Of a stretch of 64,000 nt of DNA, positions 29,684 to 43,243 are shown one piece after another. Source of the DNA: Pegea sp. RAD2-039 (lineage: Eukaryota; Chordata; Thaliacea; Salpida; Salpidae); contig JAQGEQ010000080.1 in NCBI GenBank assembly GCA_034620365.1, forward strand, positions 62,001 through 126,000, given 5' to 3'. The notes below the pieces were generated by a model. It was not told where the DNA came from. It saw only the letters and a program-made list of their open reading frames with translations, and ran no database searches. The first letter of the stretch is position 1. Each line of letters starts with the position of its first letter. The position numbers and the translations under genes were made by a program.

Positions 29684-32006
29684 AACAAGTTTCTTTTAGT
29701 TGTTCAACTATAATTTTTACTATTTTCTATAAAAATATTAAATATCATAAATAATTAATCAGTTTTAAGCAATTAAAAGTTAAATAAAAGAATATTTGAA
29801 GTTTTAATTTTCATTTGAATATTTTAAATAGCTCTAATTAAGGTAGATAACAATAATTTTTGTGTTTAAAACTTAAATAGACAATTTAAATCACAAAAAT
29901 AACACAACAATTAGTAAAAATATGAAAAATATTTAAATATAATTTCTGATATAATTTAAATATAAAAGTATGAATAAAATTAGAAAAAATTAATCTTTCT
30001 AGTAAAATAAATACTTACAAAATTAACTTATTTACTTTTTATCTGCATAAAGTTTATATAAATAAACTTTTTAATTATAAAAAAATTTCAAATAAATATT
30101 TATTTGCTTAAATAACACTTAATATTACCTTAAATAATTAAATAATTACATAATTATACCTAAAGAATCCTTAAAAAATGTGTTAAGATATCTTCTGCAT
30201 AAATCAATAATTGGTTAAGGTACTTTCCCGTTTCAAAAAACAAAAAATTTAAAAAAATTAGTTTTATATAAATCTGCAAGAAATGAACAAACTGTATAAA
30301 TAAAAACTATTTAAAAAAATATCTATATTTTTTTATTTAAAGGATTCATTCTTTTTTTAAAGAGTCACTCAATAAGAAAATTTAAAAACAAGATGATTGG
30401 TTAGCATAATTAGTTCTTAGGAAAATCAGCGACAATTTTTAAAAATTAGAGCGATATAAGTACTTATCCAACAAAATGGTTCTATTTATAAAAAGAGTAA
30501 TGCCTGAGACAAGCAGAATTGTTACAAAGATGAGATTTCAAAAGGAGCTAGAAAGAAGCTAAAATTTGGTTTAGTACAAGTTAAAAATATGAGAAAACAA
30601 TCTCTCTGCAAACAGATTTTTAAACTCAAACAACAAGCAAAAGAGTTCAGTCGAGATAGGAAACAAAAACTTCTTTTCTTAAAATTTGAAGAAGGATGAT
30701 AGAAATATGAACTTTAGAATAAAACTTTAGTAATAATTAGGTTCACATAAAAAATTCAAATACTATTTAGTTATTAATTTTAGCTAAGAATCAATTATTA
30801 GCGATTTATGAACAAATGTTATTAGAATGGACAGATGAAATGTCAGTTTTGCAAAACGGAGAGTAAAATGTTTTAAGTACTCTACATAGACTGACATTAA
30901 ATCAAAAGCTCACTTTTCTGTGAGTAACTAAACAAACAACTAATCTTTAAAACAATAAATGAACAAATTTTAATTGGATAAAACAACCTGCGGGACAGCT
31001 CCAAAAACAAACAAACAAAATAATGATCATCATGTTTTAAAAGTAGTTTTAGCAGTTTTGGTTTTACAGATGTGAAAAGACACGCTACTAAAAACACTTT
31101 GAGACTAAACAAAATAGGTTGAAGTGTATAGGACATTTTATAATTATCTGCAGATTTTGTTAAATGGTTATTAAATCTGAGATCTATAATCTTGAAAAAC
31201 AATTTTGTAAGATCTTTGATTGAAACTTTACTAAAGAAGTTAAAGCCACGAAAATTTGGTTCTTATATTAATTGATGCTATAATTTTCAACAATTAAACG
31301 TTTTGTGACTATTTGAATCTTTCCTTTGAGGTCTGTCAGTAATTTATGTTCTATAAGAACCTTTTTTTTAAATTAGAACTTTAATTAAATAATATAAATA
31401 GTTTTCTACAAGTTTTTGTTAAATAAAAGATTTTCAATTTCCTGAATGAAACCAGACTGATGTAACCCTGTTTCAACTCAGTCTGAGGTATACACTAAAA
31501 ACTTAATTAAGTTTTTTTAATTGGTATCTAAGATGTATTTGTCAATTCTTTGTTTGAAAACGTTCTTTCTGCTTTGTATAACATGAAAGCATTTTAATTC
31601 AACTAATCTATTGTTTTATTCATTAAAATTCTATTAACTGATTTGCTGTTTTGGATATAATATAAAGCTGATAAGATTTAAGAATAAAATGTTTGTGTCA
31701 ACAAGATTTATTTGAGTATTTACACTTTCAACAACTACTAGACAACCAGCAAATTGATAAAACAATCTTTGCCATCTATCTTTATTTTCAGCTTTCAACA
31801 AAATAATAATTTGTGTAAATATAACTTGAAGATTATCTAATTCTAATCATTTGAAAAATTTGGCGTTTTAAATTAGGTTTAAATACTTTATTTTGTATTT
31901 AATGAAAAGGAACACAACTTTGAAAAGATGCAGAGAAAGCAATTCAATCAATAAAAGTATATTAAAAAGTAAAATTAAATATCAAACTAAATATTTTCAT
32001 TCTTGA
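29684..32006. other. Intergenic DNA between CABIN1 start and UQCRH end
   Basis: AT-rich. The CABIN1 5' leader must begin here. A TTTTTATAG acceptor-like site lies about 45 nt upstream of the ATG on the minus strand, so the leader may be spliced. The stretch 30897-31202 is open on the minus strand but shows no family motif. No RNA gene or repeat was seen. Confidence 0.45.
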
Positions 32007-33202
32007 CTACTTCAGCATCTTAAACAAGTTTTTGCGAGCCTAAAAAAATAGTTTATTAAAACCATTATATACAAGACAGATAAAGTGAAAGATATTTTTT
32101 GGAAAATTTAGTTAATTTATATTTAAAGAGTTTAAAAGATACAATTGGGAACTTACACAGTCATCAACACAGTGAACTAAATCCATTAATTCTTCAACAC
32201 AATTTTCAGTCGTTGCATATTTACTGTTGACTCTTTCATTACAAGTATCTAGTTTACATTGGAAAGTCCTACAAGAAACATTGCATCTTTCACGTAGACA
32301 TTTTAATTGATCCTAAAATTTGATTAAGATCATTTGATTAAAAACTGAATCAAAAGTTTTATAATAATATCTTAAAGTTTATAATTTTATTTTATAATAA
32401 AATCTAAATCAAAATAATCTTCTTGTTGAAGAAAACTTTGGTAAAAATTCAGGTTAAGATTTGTAATCTTATAATTTTCTTTGAGACTCAAGTTATAGAA
32501 TTTTCAACTAAAGTCTTTTTACTGTCACTACGTTACTAACTTTTAAAAAAGACTTGAAAAAGCTGATATTTAAGAAACCATATTCTCAACAATTTAATTA
32601 CAAATTATAAAACTAAGAAAATGATCATATAAACACTTAAAAACCACATCTAATGCCTAGTAATAAATAAAACAAACAAATGATGTAAGAGGAAACTTAC
32701 AACTAATTCTTTTTCTTCTTCTTCTTCATCATCATCATCATTTTCTTCATCATCTTCATCTTCTTTGTCATCTTCATCTTTAGCTTCTTCTGTAAGGTCT
32801 TCTGTTTTACAATTACCTTTTTCTACTTCTATATTGTCTTCTTCATCATCTTTATTTTCATCTTTTTCGTCTTTATTATCATCTTTTTCGTCTTCATCAT
32901 CTTTATCTTCATCTTTTTTGTCTTCATCATCTGTATCTTCATCTTTTTTGTCTTCATCTTCTGTCTTTTCATCTTTATTTCTATCTTCATCTTTTACATC
33001 TGTGCAAAAGATTTCTTCTTCTTTCTGTAAATAAACTTTCATCAATGATAAAATTAAGGAATAAAGAAATCAACAAAACCTTAATAATTATAATTCAAAA
33101 TAATTGATTTTGTGATACAGTGACACAAAAATCAAAATTGTGAAAACAAATCGAACTTACATGACCATCAGAGTCGTTAAAGAAAAATCCAAAGACGTTC
33201 AT
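32007..33202 (-). CDS. UQCRH: Cytochrome bc1 complex hinge protein (subunit 6) with long acidic insert
   Basis: The hinge protein of respiratory complex III lies on the intermembrane-space side beside cytochrome c1 and helps dock cytochrome c. Four exons join in phase 0: 33202-33161 (MNVFGFFFNDSDGH), 33024-32701 (108 codons, almost all Asp/Glu/Lys), 32312-32157 (DQLKCLRERC to DLVHCVDDC) and 32039-32007 (ARKNLFKMLK, stop), giving 184 residues. The C-terminal 62 residues align with human UQCRH throughout (RERC, LDTCNERVNS, TENCVEEL, final NLFKMLK), and the four structural cysteines are kept with extra Cys beside them. Human UQCRH is 91 residues with a short Glu run. Here the acidic region exceeds 100 residues and looks like an expanded D/E/K repeat. 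No cleavable presequence is obvious. Confidence 0.9.
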
Positions 33203-36200
33203 AATTACTTTTCTGAACCTTTACAATAATATATTTAATTAAGATTGTTTATTTACTAAATGAAAAACATGTTCACCACCTAAAATGATCTTATGCATAT
33301 CTACTTTAATTGACTTATATAAAATTTGCGTTTATATAACAACATTATTAAGAATTTTTTTGTTAAACTTTTAAATCACTATTCAACTAAAGTATATCAG
33401 AAGAATTTCAAAGTCTGGGTGGTCTATATAAACCTCTCTTTTTACAAGCAACAAGCAAATCAAAGTACAATGATTTTGAAAAGTTTATTTTCTAATCATC
33501 AGATACAATAGTGAATTTTCAAGGTTATAAGGTATATTTGTTTGGTACTAAAGAAGGTATTAATTGAAATATTTATGCAAATGTGTCAATTAAAATAGTT
33601 TTACAAAAACATTAGCGAAAAGTAATCAACTGACTTAAAATGTCTTTATATAACACAACATCAATGTCAGAATAAAATGATAAAGAAAAGAATTTAAACC
33701 ACACAAGATGAGTTAGTATATTAAGAACATAAGAACACAAGTATAAAGAATAGAAAAAAGAATGAAAACCGAATTCTTTTTAATTGAAATATAGCTTCCA
33801 AAGTCATTTAGTAAAAAATACTTTATCAGATTAAATATCATATAAAAGGTTAGATGATTAAATATAATAAAAACCACTTACAAAGAAAACTAAAGAAGTA
33901 AATGTTATTTTAAAAATTTCATACATGAGTTTTATTTAAAATAATTTAGAGACTTCTTATAGAGTGAATTTTTATTTAAAATGTTTAAAAATTCAAAGAT
34001 AATTTTTTGAGAGAAAAAACTAAATATTTAATATCTAAAAAATCGTCTAATAAACACATAAATCACAAAAAAAATAACAAAAATAAGTTTTATTCTTACT
34101 AAAGATCATAAAACTATAAAAATATAAAATAAACTTTAATTGAATAAATACAATTTATTAAAACACTAATTAATTAATCGAGAATATTTTCAGCGCTAGT
34201 TTAGATCAAAAACAAATTTGGAATCAACAACAAGTTCAATTTGTCAATGACAACTTAATAATCCCATTAACTATACCAAGTTATTAAAAAATGTCATTCT
34301 CTTTCACCTATAGGAGATAATCTTTTAAATAGAGATACTAATAATATGCAGAATTAATCTCAATAATTAAAATTGGTATTAAGTTAAATACGCTGATGAA
34401 ATTAATATTTAAAGTTTTTATTTATTTTGCTTTTTATCGTAAATATATGTTGATGACAACAATTAGCGATTGATTAAGTGTTTCCATATAAATATTATAA
34501 AATTACTTTTTGTTGCTCAATATTTTTAACTTGATTAGACTTTAGATTTATTAAGTTAAGCTTAAAATAAAAATAGTTGCATGAACTGAAATATTCAACA
34601 TTTTTTTTACCTAATTTCAAGATTATAGCTAAAATTCAAACTATAATATAATCCATTTATCTATTTAATTTTCAAGATATTATTTTTTTAGTATCTGAGT
34701 AACATTATGATTAGTTTTACCAATCTTAATTAATAAAAAAGTTATTTGTATACAGCTCAATGTATCCTATCTTTATTAAATTTTTTAACATAAAATTTTT
34801 GGGTGCGATTTTCATATATTTAAAGGGAAAATTTAATAAAGTATTTTTAGTCTATTGTGAAAGATTTGAAAAGCTTAGTTTTGAAATCGATAATTTTAGA
34901 GATAAGTTTAGCATAATGGCTGTACTTTAACTTTGACATTCTAACAAACAAAATATGGTTAACATTTTGCAAAAATATTTACCTTAAATATATGTTTATA
35001 CAAAAAAGAAATGTTTGCCGAAAGAAGTATTTAATTTTTTGTAAGTTACACACGATGGAACATAGTAATGTTAGTACTAAATGTTTAATTTATGTATAAA
35101 CTTTCAATAAGAGGAATTTACTGATATTTATTCGAGGAAAACCAAATTGACAAGTTGGAGTGTTTGATCTTGAAGTCTATACTATCTTCTGATATAAAGT
35201 TTTGTTTTTTTCAAGTAATAAAATATTTATAGACGTTTTTGAGTTATTTGTATAAAATGACTTTTTTTGATAATGGTATTTAACATTTGTGAATTTTTTA
35301 AGTTTATACAGAAATCAAAGATATAGCTGTTGACTTAACAAATAAGTTAGTCTGAAATTTAATTTAATTAATTTGAATTAAAACAATCTAATAAACATTT
35401 GTTTTCAAAGTTTTAACATCAAACTAAAAGTTGCTTGTAAAATAAATTATCTTACAAACTAAACAAAATGACAGAAAAAAAATCATTTTATTTTCCAGTT
35501 GGTTTTATCAATGTCTGTAACCATATTTTTAAACAGATTAAATTTATAAATTTAATTTTTTTTACATTTAAAGTTCTTGATATCAATACATAATTACAAA
35601 AGATTATTGTTAGGAGTTTTTTTTGAAATAAATTTATTCACAAGTTTTAATCAATTTTATTTATTTACTATTATCAATAATTTTAAACAATTTTATCATT
35701 TGAATCAAACTTAACATTTTCGGAATTTATCTGAGTTTGCTTACAAAGGATTTCTTTCAAAATGAAACTAAACTTTTTATATATTTAACAATTATTTTAC
35801 ATGAAAATATTTGAAATAGCTAAATAATTAAAACAAGCTCTTGATATTTAAAATGTAAGCTATGCTATAATATTTAGGAGAATTTTAACTGACATATACA
35901 TAAGATTTTATTATACTTTCATTTAAATTTAACAATGAGAAAATATTTTAACTTTGAACATAATGACCTCTAAAACTTCATATCTATCAAACAACTAAAA
36001 TTATTTCACAAATTATTCTAAATTGATGAAATATTAATTTGAAAAAGTACATTAGTGTTTCGATACTTTTATTAAACGCAAACATTTCAAATTTGACTTT
36101 AGATGAAGGATCTTCTATTGTAATTAAGCAGTGAGTTACTTTCGTTGACAATATTGTTCGTTATACTTCCAAAATAGAATAATCACTTATGTGCATTCAG

Positions 36201-39200
36201 CTGTAACAACCACAATTTTTACCTGACAAGTTAAATGCTTCAAAATTAAGTTAACTAAAAAAGGACTTAAAGTGTAAATACTTTGCATAAATTAAATTAA
36301 ATGTTTTGTATAAAGTTCAATTTAGTGTAAATTAACTTCAAAATATTTACCAAACTTCTTTTAAAATGTTTTATTTTGGATAAATTTTCACAATTTTTTT
36401 ATTAACCTAAAAAATTCTAATTGATTTTTATAGTAAGTTAATTAAAACAAATAATTTGAACTCGTTAAACTTTCTTTTCTTGTCTATCTGCTGTTTAACT
36501 TTCAAAATTATAAAAAATTTAAAATTATGTAGTTGGAAACACTAAATAAGCAAACATGATAACTTAAATATCATTTCCGTTCATTGAGCTTTATTCATCC
36601 TAAAAATGATGAGCTGCAGAAGAAGGAAGGACGTTAGTTACGTGAAGGAATGTAGTTGTAAATTGTGGTGATAATTAAATGCTACAACAACAATCTGAAT
36701 ACCGAACAATAAATCTTTGATATTGTAAATGGGTGACATTTTTTACTAGTTAACTGATAAACAAAAAAAAGTTAAATAATTAGTTTATTAACTTAATAAA
36801 CTATCTTAATTATTTAAAATTTTAAAAGAACAATAATTTTAGTTTAGATTAATTACTAAGAATTTTGGCATTTTACATATTTATTTATTTTCTGAATTTC
36901 TTTGGAAAATTTTGACAAATTGTTATTTGAAATTATTAAGATTTTTAAAAAGTAATTTTAGTGTTTCTAGTTCTTTTTAAAGATTCAAAATTCATTGATT
37001 AATTGAGATTCATCAAATAACATTTTCAGGAATTTTACCGATGAATCGCTAATAGTTATTTTTGACAATTTTGAGTTGTTAAAAAAAGAAATTCAAATTT
37101 TTTATTTTAGTTATGTAATTAAACGTATAAATTGTGAAACTTTTATAAAATACTTTTGAATTTTAATTTATCAAATTCTGTTTTAATCCCTATTCAACTA
37201 ACAACCATAAAAATAAATTTAAAGCTTGTAAAAGATTTTAAAACTTCTATGATATGTTAGATTGCCAACTAAACACCAAAAAAAAGATTATTAGCTTTTA
37301 AAACAATACTTTCCTCAGATTAACAGCTATTTCATATTCGAATATTTGATTTTATTTTCTGAAATTTAAATAAACACCAGAATTTTATAGAAGGTAATTT
37401 ATTGTTAAACAGTTTGTGAGGTCTTGTAAATAGAACAAATAGTTTTTTTCTTTCACCAACCAGTAATATCTGCCAATCTTCCAACTACTTAATCATTTTT
37501 CTAATTTTTTTGATGAGCATGTAACAAAAATGAATTTTCATCTAGTTGTTGGATTTAATATGATGTTAAAACTTTAAATTATAAACTCTTTTTAATAATA
37601 AATTTACTTAGCATCAAACACTTGATTTGTTTGATAACATTAATCAATAATTAAACTTTAAAATAGTCATATCTTATCTGTTGAATATTTACAGAAGTGT
37701 TTAAATACAATATTGTTTAATCAACAAACTACAAACAACTTTTGATTACAACTAAAATCAAAATCGTTTTAGACATTTAATTTTTGAGAAGTTTTTATTT
37801 ACATTTTTCTCTTTATTAAAAACAAAGTTTTAATATGTTAGTTGTTGCAATATACATAATTAAAATCAAATAATGGATAAATAAACAGAAGATACAAAGA
37901 AGAATTGCTTTAAACAAATTTTTAAATCAAAAGTTTAAACATAAGTGCTTTTAAACAAATTTATAGGACCATTTTAGATACAGATAATTTTATTAATCTA
38001 AAAAAGTCATAGGAAACATCTCATTTTATATTTCAAAGTTTTTAAACTGATATTAAAATTAATTAAAAACTTTTAAACAACTTTTAAAAAACTTTAAATA
38101 CTTTACTTTTAGAGTTATTGTTATCCACAAATATCTTTTTGCTGTTTCCACTAAATACTTCATTTAACTTTGTTTGCTTAATTAAAACTTGACTATTGAA
38201 AGTTAAAAAAATATTTATGTAGAAGTTTAATATTTTTTTTTATTTTCATAAGTGAAAAGACAAGAAGAACCTTTTATAATATAATAGAACTTGTTATTAA
38301 ACTAGAAAGTTCTACTCTATCTATATTATTCTTTCCTATTACTTATTTCGTAAACAATTTATCTTATTTTCAACTCATTTATTTGATTTAAAGTCATTTA
38401 TAACTTTAGTATCTAATTTTTAAACTAATGGTTATTAAATTTATAAACACCAATATATGGTATTGATAGAATACCACACCTGTTGTAGAAGTAAATCCTA
38501 CAGAGGTTATTTTGCTTGAAAAGTAAGAGACCTAGCAACCCATTTTTTTAAATAAAATCATATTTATAACGAATTCTCGTAAAAACGTTCCTTATAAGCT
38601 GTCTTCTACATTTGAAAATATATTTTTGTTTGAGATCTCTGATTGGAATGAAAATATGTTTTAGCTTTATTTAGATGAATTGTTTTTAAATGGTCATAAA
38701 TATTTCGTTCTAGTGTTCTTCTAATTTTTTACTAATTATTATAAGATTTTTATCAAGAAAAAAATCATTGAAAGTTAATACTCTTGCAGAACTCGAAATC
38801 ATAAATAAGACTGACATTAAATAAAAGAACATCTTCAAGACCATCTTAAAGAACTTCCATATAATCGAACCAAGAGTGAACTGAAGATAAAACAGAAGAC
38901 TTTGAGTGAAAAACAAATAAAAGTTTTTAGTAAATAAATAAGTTTGATTCTGTATTTTGATCCGATGAAAACTTAATCAAATGATTTAGTTGATAAATTC
39001 ATATCTTTAGCAAATATCACTTTGACAAGTGTTAGCAAAAACACTTTTAGTTTAAATTAATTTTTTATGATTAAGTATAATTGTAAGCTTTACAAATATT
39101 TTGTTCTTTTTACAAATTTTATTATCAATGTATAAACACTTGAAGTTAATCACAAAGTTGTTTTAAAATGTGAATTATAGAATGATTTATACAGACTGCT

Positions 39201-41920
39201 TATTCACAATTGTTTATTTGTTTGTAGAAATAAGAATTTTAATTATAAATTGTAATCTAAGGTAAAAATACTTTGAAAAATGTTCAATGGTTTCAAGTTG
39301 GAAAAATCCAATGCTTCTAACAGTTATTTATATCATCTTAAACAAAATATTGTTTCCTTTTCTTATCAAACTTTTAAATTAATAATTTTTGAGATTTTTT
39401 CTGTTTACAATAAAAAGATTTTCGTCATTGATATTGAAGGAACTGTTTTTTCTTATTAAAGCTAATTTAATAAAGTTCATCATCCTATTTAATGGGCTTA
39501 ATTTTATATTTACATATTCATTGAATTTATAAATAAAATATCAAATAGTTTCAGCAATTTATAAAATGATTGAAAGTAAACTAAAGAGCTTTGAAAATTT
39601 AGAAGAAAATATTTTTAAGCATAACAGGCAATTATCTAAACATTGTAGCATATTTCAAATACCAACATCTTAACTTTCCACTTACAAGTAAATCTTAAGT
39701 CTGTTCATGAGTCTTACTCATACACTATTTAAGTGTGTCAAGATACGTTTACTAAACAATAATTATGCAAATAAAACAAAGCTTTTTTTATAAACTTGAT
39801 ATTTTGTTGATATTAAATATTACTTTTATTGTGATGCTTTTAGAAAATAAAAGTTTTAACAAGTTTATTTTTATTCAAAAGTTACTTCAATTTTTAACAA
39901 GTTTTATAAGATGTATTATTATGAATTAAATGTATATTTAACTTTCTAAACTTTATTTTTTATCAATTAGTTAATTTTTTTCTGAAATAGATATTCATAG
40001 CTTTAGAAACAAACTACAAAATGGTTTATAAGTCGAACATCGAATTTTTTTGAAAGCTTCTAAAACATTTATTTATAATATTTCAACATTACAAGTTCAA
40101 AATCAAATCTTTAAATGATTTCTTTCATTTAATTCGCTTTTAAATGAACAAAATTATTAGTATCTATTTGGTTTTAATCTTATTTTAATGTTGAAGTCAT
40201 TTTGTTGTTACTAGATAATAACTTGAAAGCTAATAAAAACTAAATATAATTTCATTTAATTAGGTTTTCTGTAAATATATTTAAAAATTTTATTCTTAAT
40301 TCTATTTGTTGAATATTTAGATTTTTATCTTGCTAAGAAGTTTTATGTTCCAATTATATTTTTAAATATAACATAAGTAAGTAATAAGTACAAAACTAGA
40401 ATAATCCACAAAAAGATTTATATTAAGGCTTTGTCTGAAATAGGTTTCATAAAATACTAACAAAACAACAAAAACAACATAATTAAAAAAAAGGTTGAAC
40501 AAGTTTGTGAGGTTGTAAATAAAGTCATTTTCAAACTTAAAGTTGAATTAAGAACAAACTTTTTAATTCAGATTATTTTTTTAATATTGAGATGTTATTA
40601 TAAACTTTAATTAAATTAAAAAGTTTTGTATTTCTTTTTCTAAATCCAAACTGTTTATAGAATCATCTATAATTTAGACAAAACATAATTTTTGCAGACA
40701 AATCTATCTGTAACAAGCCTAATTAGAAATTAATTAATTAATTAATTTGTAAAGTTTTCAAATCATAACAAAAGAATACAAAACGTTGAAGACCAGAATC
40801 AACTTCATATTGTGTTTACATGAACTTTTTATAACTTGTTATATCTCTTTTACTTTAATTGATGCAAATAATAATATGTAATTTTTAATGAACAGTTTTT
40901 AAAGCATAAAACATATCTTAATTGCAGTTACTTTGAATAAAACAATTATAAAAAGTAATACAAGTTGTTGATATATCATTATTTAAATAATTATTCAATA
41001 TTTTCCATAAACAATTTTAACAAATGCTTTAAACTGTTTTAATTTTGATGTACACTAAAAAAAAAAACCCTTACTTAAAATTAGTGTTTTAAAGAATACT
41101 CATAATCAGTTAATGTCACTTTTATGCACAGATTTATAAATATTTGAGTATTTATTAAACTAATTAATCTAAAAACTTATAATGTTGCTCATTTTTGAAA
41201 ATATTTTGGAAACACTGCATTAAATGCAAAGTAATTAAGTGTTTTTGGTTAAAATTTAAATCTAATTATTTTCAACCAATAGAGCGTTACATGATACGGA
41301 GTTAATTATAATTAATTAATAACTGTCTTAAATGTCTTTATTCAAACCAAAAATATAAATCTTTCAAAAGAATTCTAGTTTAAAATCATTATTTTAAAGA
41401 ATATCCTTGTATTAAATGTTTTAAAAGTTTTAAATATTTCAAATTTTAGCATACTCAATGTTTAATAAAGAAACCAAAAAAGTTACAGCCCAACAAAACC
41501 AATTCAGTTGTTTGAGATTGTCTACCAGTATATCAAGAAACAAACTTGAAAAATAACTATTAAAAATGCTTAAAAGACAAAAAGCAAGTCAAAAAATAAG
41601 ATTCAATCGCTCACACCTTCTTCATGATTCAATTTTTTAGATTAAAAGATAAACTCTTTTGATACCCTGGCTTTTTTCATCAAATTTCTTACCTTTCTCC
41701 ATCAAGAATAAAAGAAACTTAATTTCGTGAGCCACAAGAAACACCCTATTATTAGATCAAAGCTATTAAATGAAGCAAAAAGAGAATAAATTTCATTTAT
41801 GAATGTTGGTAGTCATAGCCACCTAATACTTGAAATTCTTTGTAAAAAATCAATACACGTTTTTTTTGGTTATATTCTTTAATTCGATCTTTTTTTGTTC
41901 AATGATGAGATAGAGACATA
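33203..41920. other. AT-rich gene desert
   Basis: About 8.7 kb of very AT-rich DNA with stops in all frames. I see no conserved protein motif, tRNA-like B-box, tandem array or LINE hairpin. The only repeat noted is the 28-bp word at 36629-36656. The UQCRH promoter must lie just above 33202. A TTCAG 3' splice-like site occurs about 10 nt upstream of its ATG. Confidence 0.5.
36629..36656. repeat. 28-bp dispersed word, copy 1
   Basis: Reads GGACGTTAGTTACGTGAAGG and continues for eight more bases. It matches 49068-49095 at 26 of 28 positions; the two differences are T/C transitions. It stands out in its AT-rich surroundings. Function unknown. Confidence 0.6.
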
Positions 41921-41929
41921 GGGGACGAA

Positions 41930-43235
41930 AAAGAAGTAAAAAAAAACAAAAGATCTTGGATTCGCGCCCCGAAGAAGTGAACTGGATTAGTTGACGAGGT
42001 TTTTACTCAATTTGTTAGAGATCTAAAATAATTGTAATGAAAAGCCGGTAGAGGGCGTTAGTGTAAAACAAAACTGATGACGTCATAATAGCGTGTGTTT
42101 GATGACGTAATGATGACATCACTAAGATTAACCCTCTCAATATGGCAACAAATGCAGCATGAGGAGTGATGATGACGTAATTTAATCTCGAATCAGAGAC
42201 AGTGATCTCTGGTTTGTCATCTTAAAGACACAACAAAGATTAACAAGGCACAGAAGGGGGATTTTTTGGCGGGTTAAAACCACAAAAAGAATGAACCCAA
42301 AAATGAAAAAAGCCATTTTGTTTTATCCAATTAATATTAGCTCATTTATATACAGAACAAAGAGCAAAGATGGTTACCGAGAGAAAAAATCACGTGACGA
42401 TCAGTTGAAAGAAGATGAAGACACAAATTATAATAGAGAGCTGTTGGTAGAGAAGAGGATTAAACAATGGATGCTGATTTGAGCTTCACGTGCGCCCCTC
42501 TGTCGCGCGTTAGTGACGTCACGTTCTATCACGTGATGTCAATGCTGTTTTAAAGGCAGGATCATGGGTAGTGAGTGGATCTGGGTTCGGGGTCTCTGGC
42601 ATTCAATTTTGGGTGGGTTTGTGTGATAGGCAATAAGATAGAAAGAAAACAAATGAAAACGTATAATGAACAAAAAGAAAAACAAATTCGCTGGGGATTA
42701 AGCGAAAAAAAGCCAAATTGTTTCATTGCAGTTTGATTAACTGCAAAAAAAGTTATCCGTTGACTATTTACAACATAGCAGAGAATAACAAGAGGAGAGA
42801 AAACACGAATTGTAAACGAAGTGAAATGAATAAGTTACAAATAGGATTATCTTCCTGTTGCTGTTTTTTCTGTTCTCATCTCTTTTTATCCAAATCATCT
42901 TCATCATTTGCTGCTTGTAGAGCTGTTTCATCCTAGGTACGACAAAAATGAGGTAGTGCCATTTGACAGCAACTCAAACATCTTGACGGATATTTATTGA
43001 GCTCTGATTGAATCCAGAGCTTGTGACATCATTAATTTAGTGAAAGGATCGGATTTGATAGGGTCTTTATTTGTTTCTTTCAGCACTGAAGAAATGAAAC
43101 AGAAAGGCGACAAGACAAGTAAGTATAAAAAGCAGAAAACCGTCAGGTCTTTGTCGAAACCGCCTTTTGAAGCAGGATTCTTCTGATGGTTGTTGTTGGT
43201 TACGAGATAGGGGGAGAAGGAAGAAGAAAATTTAA
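41930..43235. promoter_or_regulatory. CpG/CRE-rich island downstream of laminin gamma
   Basis: The base composition rises sharply compared with the desert to the left. The island holds TGACGTCA (near 42078 and 42515), TGACGTAA variants (near 42110 and 42173), TCACGTGA (near 42391 and 42525) and CCGGTAGAGGGCGT (about 42046), which resembles a CTCF core. It covers the laminin 3' flank, with a minus-strand AATAAA at 43066-43071. It could be an enhancer or the promoter of an unseen plus-strand transcript. An exon-like unit sits on the plus strand at 43084-43119 between TTTGTTTCTTTCAG and GTAAGTATAA. No convincing ORF is present; 42291-42482 and 42718-42936 are open but featureless. Confidence 0.4.
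43066..43071 (-). promoter_or_regulatory. Candidate laminin gamma poly(A) signal
   Basis: AATAAA on the minus strand about 175 nt after the laminin stop codon. It is the first canonical hexamer I noticed downstream, in DNA that is locally not extremely AT-rich. Confidence 0.4.
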
Positions 43236-43243
43236 TTTTTCGC

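Noticed and set aside
30897-31202. Minus-strand open frame of about 100 codons
   Set aside because: No family resemblance, and the gap between CABIN1 and UQCRH is AT-rich noise.
32765-33034. Plus-strand Ser-rich 89-codon frame
   Set aside because: Antisense shadow of the acidic UQCRH exon.
42291-42482. Plus-strand 63-codon frame with a Lys/Asp-rich second half
   Set aside because: Short, no homology recognised, lies in a likely regulatory island.
42560-42600. tRNA-like B-box (GGTTCGGGGTCTC)
   Set aside because: It does not match the GGTTCGANNCC consensus, and no A-box or cloverleaf can be drawn around it.
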